Origin: Streptomyces sp. NBC_01689
GTDB lineage: Bacteria; Actinomycetota; Actinomycetes; Streptomycetales; Streptomycetaceae
Assembly: GCF_036250675.1 (NCBI RefSeq)
Contig: NZ_CP109592.1
Coordinates: 8,866,001 to 8,930,000 of the forward strand
DNA: 64,000 nt
Direction: 5' to 3'
Positions 18,914 to 27,579 of the stretch are shown piece after piece. Position 1 is the first letter of the stretch, and each line of letters opens with the position of its first letter. The notes below the pieces were generated by a model that was given only the letters and a program-made list of their open reading frames with translations, was not told where the DNA came from and did not search any database. A program made the translations under genes and the position numbers.

Positions 18914-19117
18914 ATGGCCACCGGAACCGTGAAGTGGTTCAACTCGGAAAAGGGCTTCGGCTTCATCGCGCAGGACGGCGGCGGCCCCGACGTCTTCGCG
19001 CACTACTCGAACATCAACTCGAGTGGCTTCCGTGAGCTCCAGGAGGGCCAGGCCGTCACGTTCGACGTGACCCAGGGCCAGAAGGGCCCCCAGGCCGAGA
19101 ACATCACCCCCGCCTGA
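18914..19117 (+). CDS. Cold-shock protein (CspA family)
   Basis: A 67-aa single cold-shock domain, full length for the family. It has [18 protein letters not shown] with RNP-1 (KGFGFI) and RNP-2 (VFAHY), followed by [23 protein letters not shown]. It binds single-stranded RNA/DNA and acts as an RNA chaperone. The ATG at 18914 follows GAGAGGCATTGAC. The leader with an intrinsic terminator and second hairpin suggests post-initiation control. Confidence 0.97.
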   Translation: MATGTVKWFNSEKGFGFIAQDGGGPDVFAHYSNINSSGFRELQEGQAVTFDVTQGQKGPQAENITPA

Positions 19118-19138
19118 TCATCGGCAGGGCGGACCGTT

Positions 19139-19170
19139 CGTGCCCGCGGAGTGCAGACTCCGCGGGCACG
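19139..19170 (+). terminator. Terminator of the cold-shock gene
   Basis: A perfect 14-bp stem (CGTGCCCGCGGAGT on the left arm) with a 4-nt loop GCAG, starting 22 nt after the stop codon. Confidence 0.8.
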
Positions 19171-19389
19171 GGCGGTCCCGGCGCGGAGCGCCGACACATG
19201 ACGAAGGAACCGGCCGGCGCCCGCCGGAACATCCGGTCGTCCGCGGGGTCCCGGCCGGAACATGCTCCGTCCCTTGGGTGAACCCCCGTGCGGCACGGCG
19301 CCATGACGGCAGCCGGGGACGTCGGAGCGACGCCCCCGCGAGGGGTGCAAGCCCTACGGCGACGAAAGGTCCCGTCGCCCCAGCCCCGA

Positions 19390-19884
19390 TCAGGCCGTCG
19401 GCGCCGGGAACAGCAGGCAGCTGCTGGTGGCGTGCGCGAGCAGCCGGTCGGCGGAGTCGAACAGCTCGGCCTGGGCCAGCGCGGTACGGCGCCCGCCGTT
19501 CAGGACCTTGCCCACGGCGCGGACCTTGCCCGTGTCCACCGTGACCGGACGCAGGAACTTCACGGTCAGGTCGAGCGAGGTGTAGGCCATGCCCTGCGGA
19601 AGCGTGGTCTGGACGGCGCAACCCGCAGCGGAGTCGAGCAGGGTCGCGTAGATCCCCCCGTGCACGCTGCCGATGGGGTTGTAGTGCTCCTCACCCGGTT
19701 CCAGCGAGAACACCGCGTGTCCGTGGTCGACCTCTTCGAGCACGAACCCGATCGTGGCGCCGATGGGCGGACCGGGGATCCGGCCGGCGATCAGCGCGCG
19801 CAGGAAGTCGAGCCCACTGGCGCGTCCGACCTCGGATGCCGAGACCGACGGGTCTTCCCACTCGTACGTACGTGACCGGCCCAT
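19390..19884 (-). CDS. PaaI-family (hotdog) thioesterase
   Basis: A 164-aa hotdog-fold thioesterase. It has HYNPIGSVHGGIYATLLDSAAG (the HGG-x-x-x-x-x-D/E motif of PaaI/4HBT enzymes), then YTSLDLTVKFLRPV, typical of acyl-CoA thioesterases acting on aryl or short acyl-CoA. The ATG at 19884 is preceded by GAGGAGAGCACGC; an in-frame ATG at 19899 lies upstream of that site and is less likely. It is divergent from the HxlR regulator, with shared CTGAC/GTCAG motifs between, so the two are likely a regulator-target pair. Confidence 0.9.
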   Translation of the reverse strand: MGRSRTYEWEDPSVSASEVGRASGLDFLRALIAGRIPGPPIGATIGFVLEEVDHGHAVFSLEPGEEHYNPIGSVHGGIYATLLDSAAGCAVQTTLPQGMAYTSLDLTVKFLRPVTVDTGKVRAVGKVLNGGRRTALAQAELFDSADRLLAHATSSCLLFPAPTA

Positions 19885-19899
19885 GCGTGCTCTCCTCAT

Positions 19900-19945
19900 C
19901 TGACTACGTCAGTCGAAGCTAGCCGTGGCGTCGGCTGACTGTCAA
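19900..19945. promoter_or_regulatory. CTGAC/GTCAG operators between thioesterase and HxlR genes
   Basis: Two dyads lie between the divergent genes: CTGAC-TAC-GTCAG (19900-19912) and CTGAC-T-GTCA (19935-19944). The repeated half-site suggests binding by the divergently encoded HxlR regulator, controlling both promoters. Confidence 0.5.
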
Positions 19946-19963
19946 CGACGAAGCCAGCTCGCC

Positions 19964-19969
19964 TATGAT
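19964..19969 (+). promoter_or_regulatory. -10 element of HxlR gene, leaderless start
   Basis: TATGAT lies exactly 6 nt before the ATG at 19976, and there is no Shine-Dalgarno. Transcription would start at the A of the ATG. Confidence 0.55.
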
Positions 19970-19975
19970 GGCTCT

Positions 19976-20443
19976 ATGGAGTGGCTCGAGGTGAGCACGG
20001 AGAACTGCACGGTGCAGCGCACGCTCGACCTGGTGGGCGAGAAGTGGACGCTGCTGATCCTGCGCGACGCCTTCAACGGCGTGCGCCGGTTCGACGACTT
20101 CCGCCGCCATGTGGGGCTTTCGGAAGCGGTACTGGCCGCCCGGCTCCGCAAGCTGGTCGCGGCCGAGGTCCTGCGGACCGAGCCCTACCGGGAAGCGGGC
20201 AGCCGCACGCGGCACGAGTACCGGCTGACCCGGAAGGGCCGGGACCTCTGGCCCGTCCTGGTGGCGCTCCGGCAGTGGGGCGAGGTGTACGTCGCCGACC
20301 CCGGGGGCCCGGTGCTCGACATCCGGCACAGCGAGTGCGCGGCACCGGTGCGGGTCGTGGTGGAGTGCGCCGAGGAACACGTCGCGCTCACTCCGAGAGA
20401 GGTCACGGTCCTGCCCGGCCCGGGTGCCCGGCCCCACGGCTGA
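19976..20443 (+). CDS. HxlR-family winged-helix transcriptional regulator
   Basis: A 155-aa HxlR-type regulator. Its N-terminal Cys region ENCTVQRTLDLVGEKWTLLILRD is the family signature (a redox- or aldehyde-sensing Cys in several members). It is followed by RRFDDFRRHVGLSEAVLAARLRKLVAAEVL (recognition helix) and TRHEYRLTRKGRDLWPVL (wing). The C-terminal extension has two further Cys. Divergent from a PaaI thioesterase and probably its regulator. Confidence 0.93.
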   Translation: MEWLEVSTENCTVQRTLDLVGEKWTLLILRDAFNGVRRFDDFRRHVGLSEAVLAARLRKLVAAEVLRTEPYREAGSRTRHEYRLTRKGRDLWPVLVALRQWGEVYVADPGGPVLDIRHSECAAPVRVVVECAEEHVALTPREVTVLPGPGARPHG

Positions 20444-20839
20444 GGGTGGCCGGACCCAGGGGCGCGTCCGCCGCCCACCGGAGCCGACGGGGCGTCACTT
20501 GGATTGTGGTGCGGGGCCGTTGGGTGCCGCGCGGACTTTTTCGCGAGCGTCTCGGCGGACCGTCGTCCACGGTCGAGGAGCGCACGGTGCGGCCGACCGT
20601 GGTCCATGGGCGCGGACGGCGCGGCGCGAGTGAACTCCGCGCGGCACGGGTGACGTTCGCGCGGCACGGATGAACTCCGCGCGGAATGGGTGACGTTCGC
20701 GCGGCTCTGATGAGGTCCGCGCGTCGGCAGGCGGGCGAAGACCGCCCGCCAAGGAGAAGGCGCCCGCCACGGAGCCGACGCCTGCCACGGTCTGTCGCGG
20801 TGGCCCGGCCCCGCTCCGACCGCTGCGTCGTCCGCGGGG
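20444..20839. other. Intergenic region with a 20-bp repeat array
   Basis: A 396-nt convergent gap between HxlR and DUF6215 genes. It holds a tandem 20-bp repeat (20631-20724) and otherwise GC-rich spacer; open frames here are repeat-driven and not called as genes. Confidence 0.65.
20631..20724. repeat. 20-bp tandem repeat, four full copies plus a partial
   Basis: Units start TGA(A/C)(C/G)TYCGCGCGG and run exactly 20 bp: 20631, 20651, 20671, 20691, then a diverged copy from 20711. Alternate units (1 and 3; 2 and 4) are more alike, TGAACTCCGC versus TGACGTTCGC, which gives a 40-bp higher-order period. No protein gene is supported here. Confidence 0.85.
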
Positions 20840-21526
20840 TCAGGCTCCGGTCCACCCCGGTACCGACGGCAGGACCCGTTCGGCGACGCGCCGCAGTGCC
20901 GCGTCGTCGGGCAGGCCCGTGTCCTGACGCCAGACGGTGACCTCGAAGGAACCGCCCCCGTCCTTCGCGTCCCGGGCGACGAGGAGGCAGCGGGCGGCAC
21001 TGCCGGGGCCGGTGGTGGCCCTGCTGCCGTCGAAGCCGAGCGAGAACGTCCGGTCCGAGTAGAGGACCGCGGGGTGTCCGGACAGCGTCGTCCGCTGCGC
21101 GTCCCCGCCGAGGAGGCGGGCCGCCTCCGCGACCGGGAGCCGGTCGTAGGAGGCCTCGACCTTCACGGAGTACGTCTTGAGGGTGACCGTCGCCTCGGGT
21201 GACGCGATCTTCCCGCCGCCCGCGAGGGTGACCCAGTTCCCGCTGCCCCAGGCGGCCACCGCGCGGTCCTCGGGCGTTCCGAGGAGCGTCGGCAGGTCGG
21301 GCCGGTTCAGCGCCTCGCAGAGCCGGGCCCCGGACACGTACTTGGCCGGGAGGGAGTCGTCCGAGCGCGAGCACGCGGCCTGCCCGCCGTCTCCGGACTG
21401 CTGCCGGAACCCTCCCCCCAGCTTCCATACGCCGCCCACCACGGCGGCGACCAGCACCACCGCCGCGACGGCCTGCAGCCCCGGGTTCGGGGCCTTTCTG
21501 GAATCGTCGGTGAAACCCTCCGCCAT
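20840..21526 (-). CDS. DUF6215 domain membrane-anchored protein
   Basis: A 228-aa protein with a cytoplasmic N-terminus, one transmembrane helix (GLQAVAAVVLVAAVVGGVW, about residues 16-34) and an extracytoplasmic domain. The domain has CEALNRPDLPTLLGTPEDRAVAAWGSG, VKVEASYDRLPVAEAARLLG, and paired Cys, resembling DUF6215. The ATG at 21526 follows GGGGGAC; a GTG at 21535 would add three residues. It is alone, convergent to HxlR. Function unknown, perhaps an envelope protein. Confidence 0.8.
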   Translation of the reverse strand: MAEGFTDDSRKAPNPGLQAVAAVVLVAAVVGGVWKLGGGFRQQSGDGGQAACSRSDDSLPAKYVSGARLCEALNRPDLPTLLGTPEDRAVAAWGSGNWVTLAGGGKIASPEATVTLKTYSVKVEASYDRLPVAEAARLLGGDAQRTTLSGHPAVLYSDRTFSLGFDGSRATTGPGSAARCLLVARDAKDGGGSFEVTVWRQDTGLPDDAALRRVAERVLPSVPGWTGA

Positions 21527-21752
21527 GTCCCCCACCCCGCCCGCTCGCGCCCTGTGCGCGCGGTGAGCCTAGCCAGTGCGCTTTTGGTGGGGAAGGGAGA
21601 ACCGAATCTTCACGGGACCCGTGTGACGCTCCCGCCGTCGCGGGCGTGAGCCGCCGACAGGCCTTGCCGAGAGCCGTCGGGCGTGAAGGCGGCACGTCCC
21701 GGAGCGCCCGCGCGGAAGGAGGGCGCTCGAAACGGGACGGGTCCCGGTGACG

Positions 21753-21932
21753 TCAGTAACCGATGATGCGAGCGGCGAAATAGGCCGCCACGATGATCGA
21801 CCCGATGACGATCAGCCCGAGCCACCACAGGGGGTGTTCCCACACCCCGCCGTCCGGTCGTTCCTGATGTGCCTCGGCGGTCGAACCCTCGGCCGGAGGG
21901 GTTTCGCCCGGTGGCACCAATGGCTGTGACAT
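21753..21932 (-). CDS. Small DUF6480-like membrane protein (59 aa)
   Basis: A short protein: MSQPLVPPGETPPAEGSTAE, then a linker, then one transmembrane helix (PLWWLGLIVIGSIIVAAYFAARIIGY) at the C-terminus. The VPPGETPPAEGST segment is a hallmark of small DUF6480 membrane proteins in Streptomyces. The ATG at 21932 is preceded by GGAGAGTTGAGAC. At 59 codons it is easily missed by length cut-offs. Function unknown. Confidence 0.78.
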   Translation of the reverse strand: MSQPLVPPGETPPAEGSTAEAHQERPDGGVWEHPLWWLGLIVIGSIIVAAYFAARIIGY

Positions 21933-22009
21933 GTCTCAACTCTCCGCCTCCCGGGATCGCGACGCATCTCGGACGTCAGGTGGCCTCTTCGAGCGAAGGC
22001 GGAAGCGGT

Positions 22010-22031
22010 TTGTGCAGTCAAAACTGTACAA
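22010..22031. promoter_or_regulatory. 22-bp MarR-type operator
   Basis: TTGTGCAGT-N4-ACTGTACAA, an inverted repeat with one mismatch per arm, ends 29 nt before the MarR start codon. Size and symmetry fit an autoregulatory MarR operator. Confidence 0.7.
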
Positions 22032-22060
22032 CTAAAGCTGCGGGTTCTAGTGTGGAGCGC

Positions 22061-22507
22061 ATGAAGGAGAGCCCGCGTCTGTCGCCATCGGCGGTTCAGG
22101 CCTCGCGACAGGTCCGTACGGTCATCAGCCGCCTGCGGCGCCGCATCCTGAACGCCGCGGAGGCCGAGGACATCACGCTGGGGCAGGCGTCCGTCCTCAC
22201 CCGTCTCGCGGGCGAGCGCGGCGTCACGGCCAGTGAGCTCGCCGCGGCCGAGGGGGTACGGCATCAGTCGATGACGACGACGGTCGCCTCGCTGGCCGTC
22301 CTCGGACTGGTGGAGCGGCGGCCCGACCCCGACGACCGGCGCCGTCTGCTGATCGCGTTGACCGAGGAGGGGTACCGGCGCGTGGACGAAGGGCGACAGG
22401 TCCGGCAGGAATGGCTCGCCGGCCGGCTGCAGGAACGGTGCACGGAAGAGGAACGGCGAACCGTGATGGCCGCAATGACGGTACTGGAGCGACTCACGCA
22501 TGACTGA
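22061..22507 (+). CDS. MarR-family transcriptional regulator
   Basis: A 148-aa winged-helix regulator of the MarR family: ITLGQASVLTRLAGERGVTASELAAAEGVRHQSM (recognition helix), then LGLVERRPDPDDRRRLLIALTEEG, the typical wing. The ATG at 22061 (GGAG at 4 nt) is chosen; a GTG at 22052 is possible. Its stop overlaps the MFS transporter start by 8 nt, and the 22-bp palindrome upstream should be its own operator, so it likely represses the transporter operon until it binds an efflux substrate. Confidence 0.93.
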   Translation: MKESPRLSPSAVQASRQVRTVISRLRRRILNAAEAEDITLGQASVLTRLAGERGVTASELAAAEGVRHQSMTTTVASLAVLGLVERRPDPDDRRRLLIALTEEGYRRVDEGRQVRQEWLAGRLQERCTEEERRTVMAAMTVLERLTHD

Positions 22508-23933
22508 ACAGAAGACGGAGGACCGGGGCACGGAGGCGCCGGCGGGCTTCGACCGGCGGCTGCTGCCGCCGATGATGCTCGGCTCGGTCCTCAACCCGGT
22601 CAACTCGACCATCATCGCCGTCTCGCTCATACCCATCGGCGACGCCCTGGGGGCGCCGCCCTCGCAGACCGCCTGGCTGGTCTCCGCCCTCTATCTGGCC
22701 ACCGCCCTCGGACAGCCCGTCGTCGGCCGGCTCATCGACGTCTTCGGGCCGCGCAGGCTCTTCCTCGTCAGTACGAGCCTCGTCGGGGTCGCCGGCGTCG
22801 TCGGCACGCTGGCCCCGGACCTGGGCGTACTGATCGCCTCCCGGGTCCTGCTCGGATTCGGAACCTGCGCGGGATATCCCGCGGCGATGGCGCTGCTGCT
22901 CAGCGAGGCCAGGCGCACCGGGAAGGACAGTCCCGGCGGGGTGCTCACCGCCCTGGCGGTGACCAACCAGACCATCGCCGTGATCGGCCCGCTGCTCGGC
23001 GGTCTCCTGATCGGTCTCGGCGGCTGGCGCGCCACCTTCGCGCTGAACGTACCGCTGGCCGCCGCGGCCGTCCTGCTGGGTCTGCTCCGGCTGCCGAGGG
23101 AGGCGGGCACCGGCGAGTCCCCGCAGCGTGGCCGCCTCGCGGCCCGGCTCGACCTGCCCGGCATGGCCCTGTTCGCCGTGACGCTGGTGTCGCTGCTGCT
23201 GTTCCTGATGAACCTGCACCTGCGCGACTGGTATCTGCCGGTGACCGCCCTCGCCGCGAGCGCGGCCTTCGCCGCGTGGGAGCTGCGGGCCGCCACCCCC
23301 TTCATCGACCTGCGGGTCCTGGGCGGCAACACCCCGCTGCTCGCCACGTACGGGCGTGCGCTGGTCGCCTACACCGTCTCCTACGCCTTCCTCTACGGCT
23401 TCACCCAGTGGACGGAGGAGGGCTTCGGACTGTCGCCCCTCCACGCCGGGCTGGCGCAGATCCCCATGTTCCTGGTGGCCATCGGCGTCTCGCTCCTCTC
23501 GGGACGCCGCCAGGGCGTGCGCGGCAAACTGCTCGTGGGCGGGGTCGGACAGATCGTCGCCTGCGTGGTGATGCTGACGCTCACCGGGGACAGCCCCGTG
23601 TGGACGCTGGTGCTCGTCGCCCTCGTCTTCGGTGTCCCGCAGGGACTGAACAGCCTGGCCCTGCAGAACTCCGTCTACTTCCAGGCGGATCCCGAGCGCA
23701 CCGCCTCCTCGGCGGGCCTGCTGCGCACCTTCGCCTACGTCGGTTCGATGGTCGCCTCCGCCACGACGGCCGCCTCCTTCGGACGGCGCGCGGACACCGG
23801 CGGCATGCACCACCTGGCCTGGGTCATGCTCGGCGCCGGTGTGGTCTACCTCCTCCTGACCGTCCTCGACCGCACGCTCGGCCGCGCGGCGGCGGACCGG
23901 GACACCCCGGCCGAGGCACCGCGGACCGCATAG
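22500..23933 (+). CDS. MFS transporter (DHA-type drug efflux)
   Basis: A 477-aa major facilitator with about 12-14 helices: SVLNPVNSTIIAVSLIPIG (helix 1), LVSALYLATALGQPVVGRLIDVFGPRRLFL (motif A, G-x-L-x-D-x-x-G-x-R), RVLLGFGTCAGYPAAMALLL (motif C region), FALNVPLA. It pairs with the overlapping MarR regulator, the classical drug-efflux arrangement. Start ATG overlaps the MarR 3' end. Substrate unknown. Confidence 0.93.
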   Translation: MTEQKTEDRGTEAPAGFDRRLLPPMMLGSVLNPVNSTIIAVSLIPIGDALGAPPSQTAWLVSALYLATALGQPVVGRLIDVFGPRRLFLVSTSLVGVAGVVGTLAPDLGVLIASRVLLGFGTCAGYPAAMALLLSEARRTGKDSPGGVLTALAVTNQTIAVIGPLLGGLLIGLGGWRATFALNVPLAAAAVLLGLLRLPREAGTGESPQRGRLAARLDLPGMALFAVTLVSLLLFLMNLHLRDWYLPVTALAASAAFAAWELRAATPFIDLRVLGGNTPLLATYGRALVAYTVSYAFLYGFTQWTEEGFGLSPLHAGLAQIPMFLVAIGVSLLSGRRQGVRGKLLVGGVGQIVACVVMLTLTGDSPVWTLVLVALVFGVPQGLNSLALQNSVYFQADPERTASSAGLLRTFAYVGSMVASATTAASFGRRADTGGMHHLAWVMLGAGVVYLLLTVLDRTLGRAAADRDTPAEAPRTA

Positions 23934-23985
23934 ACCACCGGTGGCCGCGAACACGTCCCGGCGCACCCGAACGAAAGCGCAGACC

Positions 23986-24555
23986 ATGCCCCGCACGGCC
24001 CTCCTCGCCCTGGACCTTCAGCTCAACCACCTCGCCCACCTGCCCGACGACTACCTGCCGCGCGCCGTGGCCGCACTCGGCGCGGCGCGTGCCGCGGGCG
24101 TCCCCGTCGTCCACGTGGCCCTCCGGCTGCGCCCCGGCCACCTCGACGCCCATCCCCGCAACAAGGTCTTCGGCTCGCTCCCGCCCGCGCTCTTCACCGC
24201 GGACGACCCCGGCGGCGCCCTCCACCCCGATGCCGCTCCCGTGGACGGCGAGATCGTCGTCCACAAGAACCGCGTCAGTGCCTTCGCGGGCAACGACCTC
24301 CGGCAGATCCTGGCCGCCCAGGACATCGATCACCTTGTCCTGGCCGGCATCGCGACCGGCGGGGTCGTCCTGTCCACCGCCCTTCAGGCGGCCGACCTCG
24401 ACTACCGGGTCACCGTCCTGTCCGACGCCTGCGCCGACCCCGACACCGCGCTCCACGACACCCTCGTGAACTCCGTTTTCGCCCGGCGCGGAGAGGTCAC
24501 CACCGTCGAGGAGTGGTCCCGCGCCCTCAACACCGGCGCGCGGGACCACCGTTGA
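23986..24555 (+). CDS. Isochorismatase-fold hydrolase lacking the usual catalytic Cys
   Basis: A 189-aa isochorismatase-like fold. It has [12 protein letters not shown] (Asp), [14 protein letters not shown] (Lys of the triad), then [11 protein letters not shown] where the nucleophilic Cys is normally found; here a Val occupies that place. [18 protein letters not shown] follows as usual. Members lacking the Cys can be true isochorismatases (Asp-dependent) or have lost activity. The ATG at 23986 is preferred, though its ribosome-binding site is weak. It follows the MFS gene by about 50 nt and may be part of that operon. Confidence 0.85.
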   Translation: MPRTALLALDLQLNHLAHLPDDYLPRAVAALGAARAAGVPVVHVALRLRPGHLDAHPRNKVFGSLPPALFTADDPGGALHPDAAPVDGEIVVHKNRVSAFAGNDLRQILAAQDIDHLVLAGIATGGVVLSTALQAADLDYRVTVLSDACADPDTALHDTLVNSVFARRGEVTTVEEWSRALNTGARDHR

Positions 24556-24591
24556 GGACGGAGATCGCGGGCGACGGCCGACGCGGGTGGA

Positions 24592-24634
24592 GGGCGGCCG
24601 GCGCGGACCGCGGCCCGGCCCGTGCCGGCCGCCC
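24592..24634. terminator. Bidirectional hairpin between isochorismatase-fold gene and metE
   Basis: A perfect 11-bp stem GGGCGGCCGGC / GCCGGCCGCCC with a 21-nt loop, sitting between two convergent genes (stops at 24555 and 24640). Confidence 0.6.
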
Positions 24635-24639
24635 CGGCC

Positions 24640-26964
24640 TCAGGAGTCCGTCGGCGTCAGATCGCCGCGGACTTCACGGGCCGCCGCCACCAAGTTCTCC
24701 AGCGCGGCCCGCACTTCGGGCCAGGCGCGGGTCTTCAGGCCGCAGTCGGGGTTGACCCACAGCCGCTCGGCGGGGATGGCCCGGAGCCCCGTACGCAGCA
24801 GTCCGGCCGACTCGGCCGCGCTCGGGACGCGGGGCGAGTGGATGTCGTACACGCCGGGTCCGGCCTCGCGGGGGTAGCCGTGGGCGGCGAGTTCGCGGGC
24901 GACCTGCATGTGCGAGCGGGCGGCCTCCAGACTGATCACGTCCGCGTCGAGGTCGTCGATGGCCCGCACGATGTCGCCGAACTCGGCGTAGCACATGTGG
25001 GTGTGGATCTGGGTGTCCGGCCGTACGCCGCCGGTGGTCAGCCGGAAGGCCTCGGTGGCCCATTCCAGGTAGGCGGGCCGGTCGGCCGCGCGCAGGGGCA
25101 GGGTCTCGCGCAGCGCGGGTTCGTCGACCTGGATGACCGGGGTACCCGCGGCTTCCAGGTCCTGGACCTCGTCGCGCAGGGCGAGCGCGACCTGGCGGGC
25201 GGTGTCGCCGAGCGGCTGGTCGTCACGGACGAAGGACCACGCGAGCATGGTCACCGGGCCGGTGAGCATGCCCTTGACCGGCTTGGTGGTGAGCGACTGC
25301 GCGTACGTCGTCCAGCGCACGGTCATCGGTTCGGGCCGGGAGACGTCGCCGGCCAGGATCGGCGGACGGACGTGACGGGTGCCGTACGACTGGACCCACC
25401 CGTGCCGCGTGGCGAGGTAGCCCGTGAGCTGTTCGGCGAAGTACTGGACCATGTCGTTGCGTTCGGCCTCGCCGTGCACGAAGACGTCGAGACCGGCCTC
25501 CTCCTGGAAGGAGATCACCTGCCGGATCTCGTTCCTGACCCGCTCCTCGTACCCGTCGGTGTCGAGCCGCCGGCCGCGCAGTTCGGCGCGGGCCGTGCGC
25601 AACTCGGTGGTCTGCGGGAAGGAACCGATCGTGGTGGTCGGCAGCAGCGGAAGACCGAGTCGGGCGCGCTGGGCGGCGGCCCGCTCGGCGTACGGCAGGG
25701 AGCGGTGGCCGTCGGCGTCGGTGACCGCGGCCGCCCTGGCCCGTACGGCGCCGTCATGGGTGATCACGGAGGCGGCGCGGGAGGCGAGGTCGGCCCGGTT
25801 GGCGGCCAGTTCGGCGGCGATGGCGCCGGTGCCCCGGGCGAGGCCCCTGGCGAGGAGGGCGATCTCCGCCGTCTTCTGGCGGGCGAAGGCGAGCCAGCGC
25901 AGGATCTGGGGGTCGATGTCCCGTTCCACGGACGCGTCGAGCGGGACGTGCAGGAGTGAGCAGGAGGCGGAGACGTCCACCCGGTCGGCGAGCCCGAGCA
26001 GGGTGCCCAGGGTGCCGAGGGACTTCGCCAGATCGTTGACCCAGATGTTGCGGCCGTCGACCACCCCGGCGACCAGACGCTTTCCGGGGAGCCCGCCCAC
26101 CGCGGCCAGGGCGTCGAGGTTGGCGGCGGCCGCGCCGGTGAAGTCCAGTGCCAGGCCGTCCACGGGGGTCCTGGCCAGGACGGGCAGTGCGTCGCCGAGC
26201 CGGTCGAAGTACGAGGCGAGCAGCAGCTTCGGACGGTCGTCCGACGCGCCGAGGCCGCGGTACGCGCGTGCGGCGGCGTCGAGTTCGGCCGCGGTGCGGT
26301 CCTGGACCAGGGCGGGCTCGTCGAGTTGAACCCACTCGGCCCCCGCCGCGCGCAGGTCGGCGAGCACCTCGGCGTACACGGGCAGCAGCCGGTCCAGCAG
26401 GGTGAGCGGCTCGAAGTCCGGGTCGACACCGGGCGCGGGCTTGGCGAGCAGGAGATAGGTGACCGGGCCGACGAGGACGGGCCGGGCCGCGAGCCCCAGG
26501 GCGACCGCCTCCCGAAGCTGCCCGACCTGCTGGGCGGAGTCGGTCCTGAACACCGTGTCCGGCCCCAACTCCGGGACCAGGTAGTGGTAATTGGTGTCGA
26601 ACCACTTGGTCATCTCCAGCGGCGCCACGTCCTGGGTGCCGCGCGCCATCGCGAAGTACCCGTCGAGGGGGTCGGCTTCGACGGCCTTGCGGTGCCGCTC
26701 GGGGATCGCGCCGACCATGACCGTGGTGTCTAGGACGTGGTCGTAGTACGAGAAGTCGCCGGTGGGCACCTCGTGGATGCCGGATTCCGTCAGGTGCCGC
26801 CAGTTCGAGCGGCGCAGACCGGCGGCGGTCTCCCGGAGGGCGTCGGCCGTGGTCCGGCCCTTCCAGCAGCCCTCCACGGCCTTCTTCAGCTCACGGTCGG
26901 GACCTTGGCGGGGGTAGCCGTACACGGTGGCGCGTGCCGCCGCGGTCGCGGGCTTGGCTGTCAC
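24640..26964 (-). CDS. metE: 5-methyltetrahydropteroyltriglutamate-homocysteine S-methyltransferase (cobalamin-independent methionine synthase)
   Basis: A 774-aa methionine synthase with two related halves. The N-terminal half has [23 protein letters not shown]. The C-terminal catalytic half has [29 protein letters not shown] (zinc ligands His/Cys) and [10 protein letters not shown] (Cys). It makes methionine without B12. The GTG at 26964 follows AAGGAGATATCC. A cobalamin riboswitch lies in the leader, so B12 turns this gene off, consistent with a B12-dependent synthase existing elsewhere. Confidence 0.97.
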   Translation of the reverse strand: MTAKPATAAARATVYGYPRQGPDRELKKAVEGCWKGRTTADALRETAAGLRRSNWRHLTESGIHEVPTGDFSYYDHVLDTTVMVGAIPERHRKAVEADPLDGYFAMARGTQDVAPLEMTKWFDTNYHYLVPELGPDTVFRTDSAQQVGQLREAVALGLAARPVLVGPVTYLLLAKPAPGVDPDFEPLTLLDRLLPVYAEVLADLRAAGAEWVQLDEPALVQDRTAAELDAAARAYRGLGASDDRPKLLLASYFDRLGDALPVLARTPVDGLALDFTGAAAANLDALAAVGGLPGKRLVAGVVDGRNIWVNDLAKSLGTLGTLLGLADRVDVSASCSLLHVPLDASVERDIDPQILRWLAFARQKTAEIALLARGLARGTGAIAAELAANRADLASRAASVITHDGAVRARAAAVTDADGHRSLPYAERAAAQRARLGLPLLPTTTIGSFPQTTELRTARAELRGRRLDTDGYEERVRNEIRQVISFQEEAGLDVFVHGEAERNDMVQYFAEQLTGYLATRHGWVQSYGTRHVRPPILAGDVSRPEPMTVRWTTYAQSLTTKPVKGMLTGPVTMLAWSFVRDDQPLGDTARQVALALRDEVQDLEAAGTPVIQVDEPALRETLPLRAADRPAYLEWATEAFRLTTGGVRPDTQIHTHMCYAEFGDIVRAIDDLDADVISLEAARSHMQVARELAAHGYPREAGPGVYDIHSPRVPSAAESAGLLRTGLRAIPAERLWVNPDCGLKTRAWPEVRAALENLVAAAREVRGDLTPTDS

Positions 26965-27129
26965 GGATATCTCCTTCGCGAGATGTCTCCTGAGATCCCG
27001 GGGACGGGACGTGCGCGCGAAGGGATGACGAACCGGACGGAGACCGCCCGCACCAGGAGGCAGGGCTGTCCGCCGGTATGTACGCCGACCCGCCCACGAG
27101 GTCACCGGGATGTCCGCGCGCGAGCGGTC

Positions 27130-27340
27130 GCGTGCGGGCAACGGGCAGGTCTTCGGACTCGCGGGCACGGCCTCCCCGGAGGGAGTCCACCTACTGGCCG
27201 TCGCTTCCCGGGCCCGGTCGGGCCCAGTGCGTATGACGGCGGTCGTTCCCGCTCACCGCTGCGGGGCAGTCCCGGATTTCCACCGGGTTCCCTCTTACGA
27301 CGCATCCCGCCTGGCGGACGGGGCGAACCAGCTGCACGGG
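27130..27340 (-). ncRNA. Cobalamin (B12) riboswitch upstream of metE
   Basis: On the minus strand the conserved segments run in order: GGGAACCCGGTGGAAATCCGG, GGACTGCCCCGCAGCGGT, GAGCGGGAAC, GGCCAGTAGGTG and, at the 3' side, GAGTCCGAAGACCTGCCC. This is the cobalamin aptamer order (P3-P6 core with the B12 box, then the final pairing). It precedes metE by about 170 nt, leaving room for an expression platform. Limits of the element are approximate. Confidence 0.93.
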
Positions 27341-27579
27341 CCAGCCTAGAGGGCGACGCGCTCCCGCGGCGGGAGCGGCTCACATCGCGGACGGTGACAT
27401 GGGACACCGGACGTGCTCCGCCCGGGCGCGCCGGAGGACGGCGCGGGCGTGCACCGTGGCCTTCGTACGGACACGGTGCCGGGGTCCGACGTACGGATAC
27501 ACGGATACGGCACCGGGGTCCGTCGTAGGGATACGGCACCGGGGTCCGTCGGACACGGGCGGAGTGCTGCCGAGCCGGG
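27341..27579. other. Spacer between riboswitch and meaB with a 26-bp repeat
   Basis: A 240-nt region with no gene. It contains the metE promoter side (unresolved) and a 26-bp tandem repeat at 27470-27555. Confidence 0.5.
27470..27555. repeat. 26-bp tandem repeat, three copies
   Basis: Units GA(C/T)ACGG(T/C)(G/A)CCGGGGTCCG(A/T)CGTA start at 27470, 27504 and 27530 (the first two separated by an 8-nt insertion). It lies downstream of meaB and upstream of the metE riboswitch. Confidence 0.8.

Noticed and set aside
20631-20724. Possible CRISPR-like array
   Set aside because: Units are direct and contiguous without spacers, and there are no cas genes.
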